From Pseudoflavonifractor intestinihominis (GTDB lineage: Bacteria > Bacillota > Clostridia > Oscillospirales > Oscillospiraceae), in assembly GCF_040096055.1 (NCBI RefSeq), contig NZ_JBBMFK010000015.1:1-64000 (forward strand): a stretch of 64,000 nucleotides of DNA, written 5' to 3'. The translations under genes and the position numbers were made by a program. Numbering within the stretch: position 1 is the first letter of the stretch; every line of letters starts with the position of its first letter. Shown in pieces: positions 8,288 through 16,474 of the stretch. Under the pieces are notes generated by a model. The model was not told where the DNA came from, did no database searches, and worked only from the letters and a program-made list of their open reading frames with translations.

Positions 8288-8325
8288 CACAAGACAGGAT
8301 AGCATAACTGCTTGTCTGCTACCAA

Positions 8326-8349
8326 CTCCATACAGGTGTTTTGGCTCCA
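8326..8349 (-). promoter_or_regulatory. Putative AraC-regulator direct repeat, ECF operon 1
   Basis: CTCCA at 8326-8330 and again at 8345-8349 (on the minus strand TGGAG twice, 19 bp apart). The surrounding bases align with the sites at 22210-22235 and 18327-18350, which suggests binding by the island's AraC proteins. Confidence 0.5.
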
Positions 8350-8375
8350 AACAGCACTTAGTTTCTGAGCAATCA

Positions 8376-8404
8376 TTGACGGCTCGTTGCCGGTCCGGTA
8401 CAAT
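8376..8404 (+). promoter_or_regulatory. Sigma70 promoter of the AraC gene
   Basis: TTGACG at 8376-8381 and TACAAT at 8399-8404 with a 17-bp spacer, 32 bases before the AraC start. It is divergent from ECF operon 1, and the AraC-type repeat lies between the two promoters. Confidence 0.65.
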
Positions 8405-8436
8405 CAAAGCCAGATCGAGTAACGGAGGCGCTGCTC

Positions 8437-9411
8437 ATGTCCAATATGACGCAACTTTTTGATGCCAGCCGTTTCCCGGGCCATGTGAAGGTTCAATCCG
8501 CCGGCAAGGCTGCGGTGATGACCCTCTGCGGCCCGGAAAACGGAAACCTGCGATTGTTCTCCCTATGGGATGGTGCAGTTCTTTCTTTCAACCGGATCTA
8601 TACCCAAGTATGGCCTTTGGCACAAAATGAAGCGGCCAACATTCTGCTGCTGAACTTCTGCCGAAAGGGGCGCTGTGAGGTGGCGCTGGAGGATGGACAG
8701 TTTGCCTTCCTCTCTCAAGGACACATGGCCGTAGGAACCCAGCAGGCTCAGGAGGAGTATCGCTACCCCAGCGGTCTCTATGAGGGTATCGAGTTGTTTT
8801 TGGATCTGGATTTGTTGGCCCATCGTCCCTATCCACTGTTTCAGGAGGGGGAGGTAAGCCTGGAGGGGATCATGGAGCACCTGCATACCTCCCGCCGACT
8901 GTATTTGGGACCCACGCCTGCCTGTGTGCAGACATTGCTGGATAACCTGTGGCAGTTTCGAGATTCGGAGGAAGTGGGACTGTTGAAACTTCTCTCCGCC
9001 CAGCTGCTTTGGAAGGTAGAACGCCAGTCTCTTGAAACCAGTCCCGCAGTCCGCTATTTTACCAGCTCTCAGGTGGCCATCGCCAGAGAGATACAGAACA
9101 TCCTGTGCGCAGACCTGAGCCAGAACCACACAGCGCGGGAGCTGGCAGAGCGGTTCCAGATTGCCGAAACCAGCCTCAAGAATTACTTCCGCGGTGTGTT
9201 TGGAGAAAACCTCTCCACATTTTTGCGGGAGGTGAGGATGCGCCGGGCCGCAGAATTGCTGCAGAGCAGTGAATTACGAGTGGCGGAGATCGCAGCACAG
9301 GTAGGCTACGAAAATCAGAGCAAATTTGCCGCAGTTTTTGTCCGGCGCTTCGGCTGCCCTCCGCTGGAGTATCGGCGCAGGGCACGGCTTTCGATTGCTG
9401 ATGACGATTAA
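8437..9411 (+). CDS. AraC-family regulator 1
   Basis: A 324-residue regulator. Residues about 1-200 form a ligand-sensing domain without a clear cupin signature; residues about 215-318 hold the two AraC helix-turn-helix motifs, ending in IAAQVGYENQSKFAAVFVRRFGCPPLEYRR. The GAGTAACGGAGG stretch supports the start. It is transcribed divergently from the ECF operon and convergently towards the ABC pair. AraC proteins of the YbtA/PchR type activate siderophore-uptake genes when the ferric siderophore is present, and the context fits that model here (inference). Confidence 0.88.
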   Translation: MSNMTQLFDASRFPGHVKVQSAGKAAVMTLCGPENGNLRLFSLWDGAVLSFNRIYTQVWPLAQNEAANILLLNFCRKGRCEVALEDGQFAFLSQGHMAVGTQQAQEEYRYPSGLYEGIELFLDLDLLAHRPYPLFQEGEVSLEGIMEHLHTSRRLYLGPTPACVQTLLDNLWQFRDSEEVGLLKLLSAQLLWKVERQSLETSPAVRYFTSSQVAIAREIQNILCADLSQNHTARELAERFQIAETSLKNYFRGVFGENLSTFLREVRMRRAAELLQSSELRVAEIAAQVGYENQSKFAAVFVRRFGCPPLEYRRRARLSIADDD

Positions 9412-9442
9412 ATCAAATGTATTTTGTCTTTTTGATTCAGAA

Positions 9443-9480
9443 AGAAGCCCACAGTTTTGTGTCCGGAACTGTGGGCTTCT
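9443..9480. terminator. Bidirectional terminator between AraC 1 and the ABC pair
   Basis: A 14-bp perfect stem (arms 9443-9456 and 9467-9480) with a 10-base loop lies between convergent genes. T-rich runs occur on both sides. Confidence 0.75.
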
Positions 9481-9497
9481 CTCTATTGCACAAAGAA

Positions 9498-11249
9498 TTA
9501 TGGCCTTGCCCCACTCAACTGCCACTGGGCGCTTTCACTCTGGAGCTCCACCATGTGCCGGAACAGGCCGCCCTCAGCCATCAGCGCCTGCGGGGAGCCT
9601 TGCTGCGCCACCTTTCCGTCCTTCAGCACCACGATATGATCCGCCCCGGCCACGGTGCGCATCCGATGGGCGATGACCAGTACCGTTTTGCCCGCCAGAA
9701 GCCGAGAAAGCGCCCCCTGCACCTTGGTTTCGTTTTCCACATCCAGAGAGGCGGTGGCCTCATCCAGCAACACGATGGGCGCGTTCTTGAGCAGCGCTCG
9801 GGCGATGGAGATGCGCTGCCGCTCGCCGCCGGAGAGCTTGGCGCCGTTTTCTCCGATGGGCGTCTGATATCCCTGTGGCAGTTTACTGACAAACTCCTCG
9901 CAGTTGGCGGCCCTGGCCGCAGCCATCACCTCCGCGTCAGAGGCACCTCGCCTGCCCAGGCGAATATTCTCCATCACCGTGTCGTCAAACAGCACCACAT
10001 CCTGAAAAACCATGGAGTAATCGGTCAACAGCACCTCCGGGTCCACCGTGGCGATATCCACCCCGCCCACTTTAATAGTACCCCCGGTGATATCCCACAG
10101 GCGGGCAGCCAGCCGGGCGCAGGTACTTTTGCCGGAGCCGGAGGGCCCCACCAGCGCAGTGATCTCGCCTTCTTTGGCGGTAAAGCTGACATCGTGCAGG
10201 ACAGCCTCTTTATCATAGGCGAACTCCACATGGTCAAAGACAATGTCGTGTCCCTGGGGTTGGAAAACCTCCGCCCCTTCGGCGATGGGCGTGTCGAACA
10301 GAGCATTCATCCGGTCTGCCGACACCTGGGAGACAAACAGCTCGGCGATCAGTGCCAGGCTCTGATCGAAGGGGGCATAGATCCGGGTGATGACCATCAG
10401 GAACAGGAACAGCAGCATGAAGTCGATCTGTCCCGACAAAATCAGCCCCGCACCCACAAGGATCGTGGTGGCCACGCCCAGCCGCATGATGACGCTGGCC
10501 CCGTTGACGAACAGGCCGGTGACCAGCTCGCCGCGGATCATGATCCGTTCATGGTCGTCAATCTTCCGGTACAGCCCGGCAAGGTATCGCTCCTCCTGAT
10601 TGGTGGCACGGATCTCCCGCACATTTTCCAGCGCCTCCTGCATCCCGTCCGAGACCCGCACAGCGGCGCGCTTGATCTGCTCTGCCTGGCGCTCGGTAAG
10701 CTTCCGGCTCCCAAACAGCAGGCCGAAGGCCACCGGCACCCCCCAGAGGCAGGCAAGGGCCAGCCGCCAGTCATACCAGAGCAGGCACACCGCAATCACG
10801 GCGGTGGATATGTAGGAGCCGTACAAGTAGCCCAGCACATGGCTCCAGACATGCTCCATGCGGTTGACATCGCCCATCAGGGTCTCCGTCAGGTCGGCCA
10901 GATCCCGCTTGCCGAAAAATCCGAGCGGCAACTTGCGAAGCCGCTCCGCCAGACGCAGGCGAGTGGCCTTGACCTCACCGTACACCAGGCCGTAGGTGGC
11001 CTTGTACTGCTGGAGATGAGTGAGAAAGGAGAGAAATGCAAATATCACGAGGCCAGCCAGCACCGGCAAGGCCACAGGCAGGACACCGCCGGCCAAAGTT
11101 TCCATAAGGCCGGACATCACAAGGTACAAAATGCCGACCCCACCCATGACCACCAGATTGACGATTACCGTCCAGAAGGTTCCCTTTTTGGTGTTCTGTA
11201 CGCCCTGATCCGTCAGGGCATATTTCCGTTGAAAGTTTGCTCCGAACAT
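9498..11249 (-). CDS. ABC half-transporter, membrane plus ATPase domains (module 1, second subunit)
   Basis: A 583-residue type IV (exporter-fold) ABC protein. Six membrane helices (about 20-310) precede an ATPase with Walker A GPSGSGKS, signature LSGGERQR and LLDEATASLD. The start ATG (11249) overlaps the preceding stop as TAATG, so the two half-transporters are coupled and probably form a heterodimer. YbtP/YbtQ and IrtA/IrtB show that this fold can import ferric siderophores; a drug or lipid exporter is the alternative. The DtxR box ahead of the partner gene and the AraC neighbour favour the iron role. Confidence 0.88.
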   Translation of the reverse strand: MFGANFQRKYALTDQGVQNTKKGTFWTVIVNLVVMGGVGILYLVMSGLMETLAGGVLPVALPVLAGLVIFAFLSFLTHLQQYKATYGLVYGEVKATRLRLAERLRKLPLGFFGKRDLADLTETLMGDVNRMEHVWSHVLGYLYGSYISTAVIAVCLLWYDWRLALACLWGVPVAFGLLFGSRKLTERQAEQIKRAAVRVSDGMQEALENVREIRATNQEERYLAGLYRKIDDHERIMIRGELVTGLFVNGASVIMRLGVATTILVGAGLILSGQIDFMLLFLFLMVITRIYAPFDQSLALIAELFVSQVSADRMNALFDTPIAEGAEVFQPQGHDIVFDHVEFAYDKEAVLHDVSFTAKEGEITALVGPSGSGKSTCARLAARLWDITGGTIKVGGVDIATVDPEVLLTDYSMVFQDVVLFDDTVMENIRLGRRGASDAEVMAAARAANCEEFVSKLPQGYQTPIGENGAKLSGGERQRISIARALLKNAPIVLLDEATASLDVENETKVQGALSRLLAGKTVLVIAHRMRTVAGADHIVVLKDGKVAQQGSPQALMAEGGLFRHMVELQSESAQWQLSGARP

Positions 11250-13051
11250 TACCGTTCCTCCTTGCCGCTTTCCATTTTCCACTGGATCGCCTGATTGTAG
11301 TCGGCCCACATCCGTGTGTACAATCCTCCTGCCGTGATCAGCTCCCCGTGGGTGCCTTGCTCCGTCACCCGGCCACCCTCCAGAACCAGGATCTTGTCCG
11401 CACCCACCACCGTGGAGAGTCGGTGGGCGATCATGATGACGGTGCGGTCCTTCGTCAGCCGTGCGAAGGCTTTCTGTATCAGCGCCTCATTTTCCGGGTC
11501 GGCAAAGGCCGTAGCCTCATCCAGCACTACGATAGGTGCGTCCTTCAAAATGGCCCGGGCCAGGGCGATGCGCTGGGCCTCGCCGCCGGAGAGATAGGTT
11601 CCCTCGGTGCCGATCACGGTGTCCAGTCCCTGGGGCAGCTTTTCCAGAATGTCGCCGCACTGGGCGGCCTCCAGGGCGGCCAGCACCTGCTCCCGGCTGG
11701 CGTCGGGCCGGGCGGCCCGAACATTTTCCAGAATGCTGGCTTTGAACAGCCGGTTGTTCTGGAACACGAAAGCCACCTGCTCCATCAGAACATGGGGATC
11801 GAGCTGGCGCACATCCATGCCGCCCACCTCTACCGTGCCAGTATCCGCATCCCAGAACCGGGGGATCAGGCTGGCGGCAGTGGTCTTGCCGCCGCCCGAA
11901 GGCCCCACCAGCGCCACCGTCTCTCCGGGCTCGGCGGTGAAGGAGACATGGGACAGGGCGGGGGACTGCGCGCCGTCGTAGGTAAAACTCACATCCCGGA
12001 AAACCACCCGATTGTCCTTGGGCGTCTGGGGATGCTCCGGTACCGCCAGTGTCGGCGCGTCCATGACCGGCTGGATGCGGCCCAGAGCGGTGTCGGCCAA
12101 CATCATGCCGGAGGCCGCAAACATGATTTTGGCCAGCGCGGTGGAAATGATAGCGGAGAACACGGCGTAAAAAGCAAAGTTCGTTACAAATCCCGCATAA
12201 TCACCGGAAGCCAGCGCACCGTGAGCCAGGAACAGCACCACCGGCACCAGAAACAGAAAGGCGCCCTCGGTGAAGGTCAGGTTGATGGACTGGGGCACAC
12301 GGCACACATCGCCCTGATAGTGCTCCGCCTTGGCGCTGTAGTCCTCGATGGCCTGCTGAAAGGCCTTGAAGGAGTAGACGGTCTGCTGAAAAATTTTGAC
12401 TACCGGGATGCCGCGCACATACTCGGTGCCGGATTTGGTCATGCGGTCCTGAGCCGCCTGGTACTCTGCCATCAATGCGGCATTCTTGCCGCCCATCATG
12501 CTGCACATGGCGAGTATGGAAATCACCGCCGCCAGCAAGCAGGCCGCACCCATGCGCCAGTCAAACACGAACATCAGCACCAGCATGGCGAGAAACAATG
12601 TAATCGTGCCTACAATGTCCGCCAGATTGTGGGCCAGCAGCGTTTCCGTGTCGGCGGCCGCCGCATCCAGCTTGCTACGGATCAGACCGGAGGCATTGGC
12701 GTCAAAATAACCCAACGGTGCCTGCATCACATGGGCCATGCCCTGCTTGCGGATGTTGGCTGCCGTGCGGAACGCAGCCAAGTGGGTACACATCAGGCCA
12801 AGGAAGTAGATGAGGATACCGCCTACCGCAAAAGCGAAGGCAATCCAACCGTAGTCCGTCACACTCTGGGCCTGAGTCCAGTCCGGCGCCACAGCGATCA
12901 GATCTCGTGCCGCCAGCCAAATGCAGAGGTACGGGATCATGCTGCACACCATGGACACCGCCGACAGTCCCAGCCCCAGAAGGGTAAGCCGCCGATGGCT
13001 GCCTGCGTATTCCAGCAGGACAGACAGCGCGTTTTGCTTCTTTTGCTTCAC
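11249..13051 (-). CDS. ABC half-transporter, membrane plus ATPase domains (module 1, first subunit)
   Basis: A 600-residue exporter-fold half-transporter: membrane domain about 20-320, then Walker A GPSGGGKT, signature LSGGEAQR (a variation of LSGGQ) and VLDEATAFAD. The GTG at 13051 is chosen because GGAGGAG precedes it by 6 bases; a further upstream ATG would lie inside the metal box. It is partner to the gene that follows without a gap. Its base composition is visibly richer in G+C than the homologous pair at 14725-18241, so the two pairs are old paralogues or separate acquisitions. Confidence 0.88.
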   Translation of the reverse strand: MKQKKQNALSVLLEYAGSHRRLTLLGLGLSAVSMVCSMIPYLCIWLAARDLIAVAPDWTQAQSVTDYGWIAFAFAVGGILIYFLGLMCTHLAAFRTAANIRKQGMAHVMQAPLGYFDANASGLIRSKLDAAAADTETLLAHNLADIVGTITLFLAMLVLMFVFDWRMGAACLLAAVISILAMCSMMGGKNAALMAEYQAAQDRMTKSGTEYVRGIPVVKIFQQTVYSFKAFQQAIEDYSAKAEHYQGDVCRVPQSINLTFTEGAFLFLVPVVLFLAHGALASGDYAGFVTNFAFYAVFSAIISTALAKIMFAASGMMLADTALGRIQPVMDAPTLAVPEHPQTPKDNRVVFRDVSFTYDGAQSPALSHVSFTAEPGETVALVGPSGGGKTTAASLIPRFWDADTGTVEVGGMDVRQLDPHVLMEQVAFVFQNNRLFKASILENVRAARPDASREQVLAALEAAQCGDILEKLPQGLDTVIGTEGTYLSGGEAQRIALARAILKDAPIVVLDEATAFADPENEALIQKAFARLTKDRTVIMIAHRLSTVVGADKILVLEGGRVTEQGTHGELITAGGLYTRMWADYNQAIQWKMESGKEER

Positions 13052-13069
13052 AAATACTCCTCCTTTTAA

Positions 13070-13087
13070 GGTTAGCATTAACTAACC
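13070..13087 (-). promoter_or_regulatory. DtxR-type metal box, ABC operon 1
   Basis: GGTTAGCATTAACTAACC, a near-perfect palindrome ending 19 bases upstream of the GTG start of the first ABC gene. Confidence 0.75.
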
Positions 13088-13095
13088 GATTGTGT

Positions 13096-13118
13096 AAAAA
13101 GAAAGGGGCGAAGCCCCG
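13096..13118 (-). terminator. Terminator after tetR
   Basis: On the minus strand GGGGC-TTC-GCCCC followed by TTTCTTTTT. It separates the TetR gene from the metal-box-controlled ABC genes, so the latter probably have their own promoter. Confidence 0.6.
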
Positions 13119-13144
13119 ATCTTCCAAAAAAGATTGGCGGTATG

Positions 13145-13762
13145 TTACTGCCCGATCAGCTTCAGCCACCCGGCAGTGTAGAAATCCCGCAGCTGATCCA
13201 CATAGTGCATGGCCTGCTCCTTGGGCATATCGTGGACGACGATCTCAAAGATGCCATTGAACATCCCGCTGGCGATGATGTGGCATAGCTGGGCATCCAA
13301 CTGGGGGGACTCATGCCCCAGACGGTGCAGAACCTCCAGGTATTGGAGGGTGTATTCCACTTCGACCTCCACCATATTGTGGACGAAATGCTCATAGCTG
13401 GTGCCCTCGGCCTTGCACAGCAGCAGCTTCACGGGCTCCCGGTGGTCGCAGATGTAGTCCACCATCCAATGGACGCACTGGCTGGACTCCAGTCCCATGT
13501 GTTCCGGCTGCTCCTGCTCGGGCATCTCGGCAAAGGCGGTCTGTGCCTCCATGAACCGGCCCATCAGCGCAGCGGCGTGAGGCTCCACGATGGAGGCAAA
13601 GAGCGCCTCCTTGCTGGAGAAATAGCCATATAGTGCGCCGGTGGTGACACCGGCCTGCTTCACGATCTGCCGCAGGGAGGCACCCTGAAAGCCTTTCTCC
13701 GTAAACTCCTCCATGGCGGCCCGCTGGATTTTTTCCAGTGTGGCAGTCGTTTTCTCTTCCAT
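13145..13762 (-). CDS. TetR-family repressor
   Basis: A 205-residue regulator. The N-terminal helix-turn-helix (about 8-55) contains FTEKGFQGASLRQIVKQAGVTTG and the family hallmark ALYGYFSSKEALF; the C-terminal ligand domain is divergent. Immediately upstream is a 26-bp perfect palindrome that is the obvious autoregulatory operator. It probably controls itself and possibly the ABC genes downstream through read-through. The ligand is unknown. Confidence 0.9.
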   Translation of the reverse strand: MEEKTTATLEKIQRAAMEEFTEKGFQGASLRQIVKQAGVTTGALYGYFSSKEALFASIVEPHAAALMGRFMEAQTAFAEMPEQEQPEHMGLESSQCVHWMVDYICDHREPVKLLLCKAEGTSYEHFVHNMVEVEVEYTLQYLEVLHRLGHESPQLDAQLCHIIASGMFNGIFEIVVHDMPKEQAMHYVDQLRDFYTAGWLKLIGQ

Positions 13763-13776
13763 AAGCGCACCTCATG

Positions 13777-13802
13777 TAACGGTGTTATATATAACACCGT
13801 TA
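13777..13802 (-). promoter_or_regulatory. 26-bp perfect palindrome, TetR operator
   Basis: Each half reads TAACGGTGTTATA followed by its exact complement. It lies 14 bases upstream of the tetR start where the promoter should be. Confidence 0.8.
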
Positions 13803-13852
13803 TAATAGAGCGAACCATATTGTTTGTCAAGAGCCAGTGAATAAAGTATTAC

Positions 13853-13886
13853 AAAAAAGGGTTGCTGTATAAAACCACAGCAACCC
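13853..13886 (-). terminator. Terminator at the end of operon 2
   Basis: GGGTTGCTGT (13859-13868) pairs with 13877-13886 and is followed on the minus strand by six Ts, 8 bases after the winged-helix stop. Confidence 0.85.
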
Positions 13887-13893
13887 CTATATA

Positions 13894-14310
13894 TCACTCT
13901 GCAATCACTTCCAAGCTATAGCCGACTTCCCGCACAGAGCGAATGTAGAACGGGGCATCTGGATTAGCCCGATATAGCTTCTCGCGCAGGTTGCAGATAT
14001 GAAAACCTATCGTATTGTTCTCGTTTCCTGTTGTGAAATCACCCCAGACCTGTTCATAAATCTGTGCGTAGGTCAGCACACGGCCTTTATTGGCGGCCAG
14101 CAGCAGGAGAATCCGATATTCTTTTGCGGTAAGCTGAATCTCCTGGCGATCCCGAAACACCTTTCGTTTGCGTGGAAAAATCTCAAGACTGGGGAGCGAT
14201 ACCATCGGTTCCTCATCAATCTCGAATTTTTCTATCTCAGGGTGGTTTTTGAGGATAGACAGGATCTGCTCCAAAACTTTCGCATCTCTTTCGTGCAGTT
14301 CCAGAATCAT
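13894..14310 (-). CDS. Receiver-less OmpR/PhoB-type winged-helix protein (copy 2)
   Basis: A 138-residue paralogue of the protein at 4710-5126, differing at about 11 positions clustered at residues 10-11, 41-48, 73 and the last seven. The winged-helix core, including LTAKEYRILLLLAANKGRVLT and the VWGDFTTGNENN loop, is unchanged, which implies the same DNA target. It is again coupled (ATGA overlap) to a DtxR-like gene. No receiver domain or phosphorylation site exists, so its activity must be set by abundance or by partner binding. Confidence 0.85.
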   Translation of the reverse strand: MILELHERDAKVLEQILSILKNHPEIEKFEIDEEPMVSLPSLEIFPRKRKVFRDRQEIQLTAKEYRILLLLAANKGRVLTYAQIYEQVWGDFTTGNENNTIGFHICNLREKLYRANPDAPFYIRSVREVGYSLEVIAE

Positions 14311-14702
14311 GACTCGTCCGATGATATCACCGCTTTCTCGCTCTGTTTATGAGCAACTTTCAGCCGCTCAAAGGTTTCCTCGCTGATTACATGCTCAATC
14401 CGGCAAGCATCCCGTTCCGCCGTTTCGGGGTCTACACCGGCTTCAATCAGCCGGTCGGTAAAGAAGCGATGCTTTTCGTAGATTTGCTCCGCCACTTCCC
14501 GGCCCACATCAGTCAGGTGCAGGAAGTGATCTCCATCCATGAGCAGGAAGCCGCCCTTTTTCAGTGTAGCCACCGCATGGCACACACTTGGCTTCGACAC
14601 CTCCAAGTGTCGGGCCACATCCGCAGACCTCACCATGCCCTTTTTCTTTTTGAGGACAAGGATGGCCTCCAGATAGTCCTCCCCGGACGCATGAAGTTTC
14701 AT
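14307..14702 (-). CDS. DtxR/MntR-family metal-dependent regulator (copy 2)
   Basis: A 131-residue paralogue of the regulator at 5123-5518 (110 of 131 residues identical). The helix-turn-helix is almost invariant between copies, whereas substitutions gather at 73-93 and 116-122 in the dimer/metal domain. The ligand set Asp9, Glu12, His78, Cys100, Glu103 and His104 is kept. The ATG at 14702 aligns with copy 1; a longer upstream frame is not supported. It lies 22 bases downstream of the ABC gene, whereas copy 1 lies behind an ECF ATPase gene. Confidence 0.88.
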   Translation of the reverse strand: MKLHASGEDYLEAILVLKKKKGMVRSADVARHLEVSKPSVCHAVATLKKGGFLLMDGDHFLHLTDVGREVAEQIYEKHRFFTDRLIEAGVDPETAERDACRIEHVISEETFERLKVAHKQSEKAVISSDES

Positions 14703-14724
14703 GGTACGGTTCCACTTCAAAGTA

Positions 14725-16473
14725 TCAAGCAATGCTCCAGCCCTCTGCCTGCTCACGGATTGTAATGAAACGGCGATAAAGACCTTCCTGCTGAACAAGC
14801 TGCTGATGTGTTCCTTTCTGAACAACCTGACCTTTATCCACCACTAAAATCTGGTCAGCGTGTTCAATCGTTGCCAGACGGTGGGCGATAACAATAACCG
14901 TTTTTCCAATGGTCAATTCACTGATTGCCTGCTGGATCAGGTGCTCATTTTCGGGGTCAATACTTGCTGTTGCCTCATCAAGAATTACAATGTTGGCATT
15001 TTTCAAAATGGCGCGGGCAATAGAAATGCGCTGTTTTTCTCCGCCAGACAGCGTAGAGCCGCCCTCACCGATCACCGTTTCATATCCATCGGGAAGAGCC
15101 ATAATGAAGTCGTGGCACCGAGCCTTTTTCGCAGCTTCTATAATTTCTTCCTGCGTTGCACCTGGATTGCCGAAACGGATGTTGTTTTCAATGGTATCGT
15201 GGAACAAATAGACCTTTTGAAAGACCATCGAGATATTGCGGAGCAAACTGTCACAGGTCATGTTCCGCACATCCTCACCGCCTACTGTGACCTCGCCGCT
15301 GTCCACATCATAGAAACGGGCAATCAGGTTGCAAATCGTGGTCTTGCCGCTGCCAGATGGCCCTACAATGGCCGTAGTGCTGCCCTGGGGGATGGAAAAG
15401 CTGATATTTTGCAAAACAGGAACTTTATCGTAGGAGAATGTCACATCACGGAAAGCAATGTCTGTGTTCTGCAAAGAAATATCTTTCCCGTCTTTGTCTA
15501 TAATGTCGGCGTGTTCAATGCCGTCCAGTTTATCCAGCGTAGCGTCAATGACCTCCAATACATGGGCGGCGTTGTTCATTGCCTCAACACTTCCGAAAAT
15601 CATAAAGGAAAACATATCCAGCATGAGCATGGTAGGAAGTTCCATACTGCCGTTATAGGTCAGCAGAGCGGCCACAGCTACAATGGCAATGGAGGCGGCT
15701 TTCAGAGAAAACAGGTGCAGGCAGTTGAAGGGCATATATTCCACTTCAATTTTGATGTTGATTTTCTTGCTGTCGTTGTATGCTTTGCGGATACCGGCAA
15801 TAGACACGCCTTCCTGCTTAAAGGCTTTCACCACCTGCATCCCTCGCAGATACTCGATGGAACTTTCCACCATATCGTCCTGTGCCTTTTGATGGATAGG
15901 CGCGTTTTGGTGGCTGCGCGCCTCCAGCAGATGGAGAAACAGGGCAGACAGAAGGACACCAGCCAGAGCAATTCCTCCCGCCAGAGGACTATAAAATGCA
16001 AGGAACAATATCAGGACGATAACGGTGATATAGCCATTAACAACGGTGTTGACCATATTCATGGCGAACATTTCCATAAACGAGAGGTCGGTTGTGGCCG
16101 CTGCGGACAGTTCGCCCATATTGTTCTTACTGAAAAAGCCCAGCGACACCCGCTTCAAAATGTCTCCCAGCCGTATTCTCTCGTCAGCGGTTGCTTCATA
16201 ACCGACACTTTCCTGCGTGATGGCTCGGAGATATGAGAACAGGTATCGGCCCAATACAGCTAAAATCATGGCCCCCAGCATGATCCAGATGTCCCGGCCC
16301 TCCAATGGCTTGACGCCACCCCAGTCATCCAGAACAGCACTCAGTCCCTTTGCAGCCAGCATAATAGGAATTGCGGTAAAAATGCTATGAATGAAAGCGT
16401 AGATAAACCCGATGTAAATACGCCGTTTATATTTTCCTGTCCATTGGATCAGTCGATTTACAATCCGAAACAT
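14725..16473 (-). CDS. ABC half-transporter (module 2, second subunit)
   Basis: A 582-residue exporter-fold half-transporter: six-helix domain (about 15-310), Walker A GPSGSGKT, signature LSGGEKQR and ILDEATASID. An AAAGGAGG site 6-8 bases upstream supports the ATG at 16473; the preceding gene stops one base earlier (TGATATG). It is less GC-rich than the module 1 pair. Predicted role: heterodimeric transporter with the next entry, by analogy with YbtPQ/IrtAB a ferric-chelate importer, alternatively an exporter. Confidence 0.88.
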   Translation of the reverse strand: MFRIVNRLIQWTGKYKRRIYIGFIYAFIHSIFTAIPIMLAAKGLSAVLDDWGGVKPLEGRDIWIMLGAMILAVLGRYLFSYLRAITQESVGYEATADERIRLGDILKRVSLGFFSKNNMGELSAAATTDLSFMEMFAMNMVNTVVNGYITVIVLILFLAFYSPLAGGIALAGVLLSALFLHLLEARSHQNAPIHQKAQDDMVESSIEYLRGMQVVKAFKQEGVSIAGIRKAYNDSKKINIKIEVEYMPFNCLHLFSLKAASIAIVAVAALLTYNGSMELPTMLMLDMFSFMIFGSVEAMNNAAHVLEVIDATLDKLDGIEHADIIDKDGKDISLQNTDIAFRDVTFSYDKVPVLQNISFSIPQGSTTAIVGPSGSGKTTICNLIARFYDVDSGEVTVGGEDVRNMTCDSLLRNISMVFQKVYLFHDTIENNIRFGNPGATQEEIIEAAKKARCHDFIMALPDGYETVIGEGGSTLSGGEKQRISIARAILKNANIVILDEATASIDPENEHLIQQAISELTIGKTVIVIAHRLATIEHADQILVVDKGQVVQKGTHQQLVQQEGLYRRFITIREQAEGWSIA

Positions 16474-16474
16474 A

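Noticed and set aside
9417..13069. Long plus-strand frames opposite the two ABC genes (610-625 codons)
   Set aside because: The minus strand encodes complete ABC proteins with all motifs; the plus frames have no domain and lack suitable ribosome binding sites.
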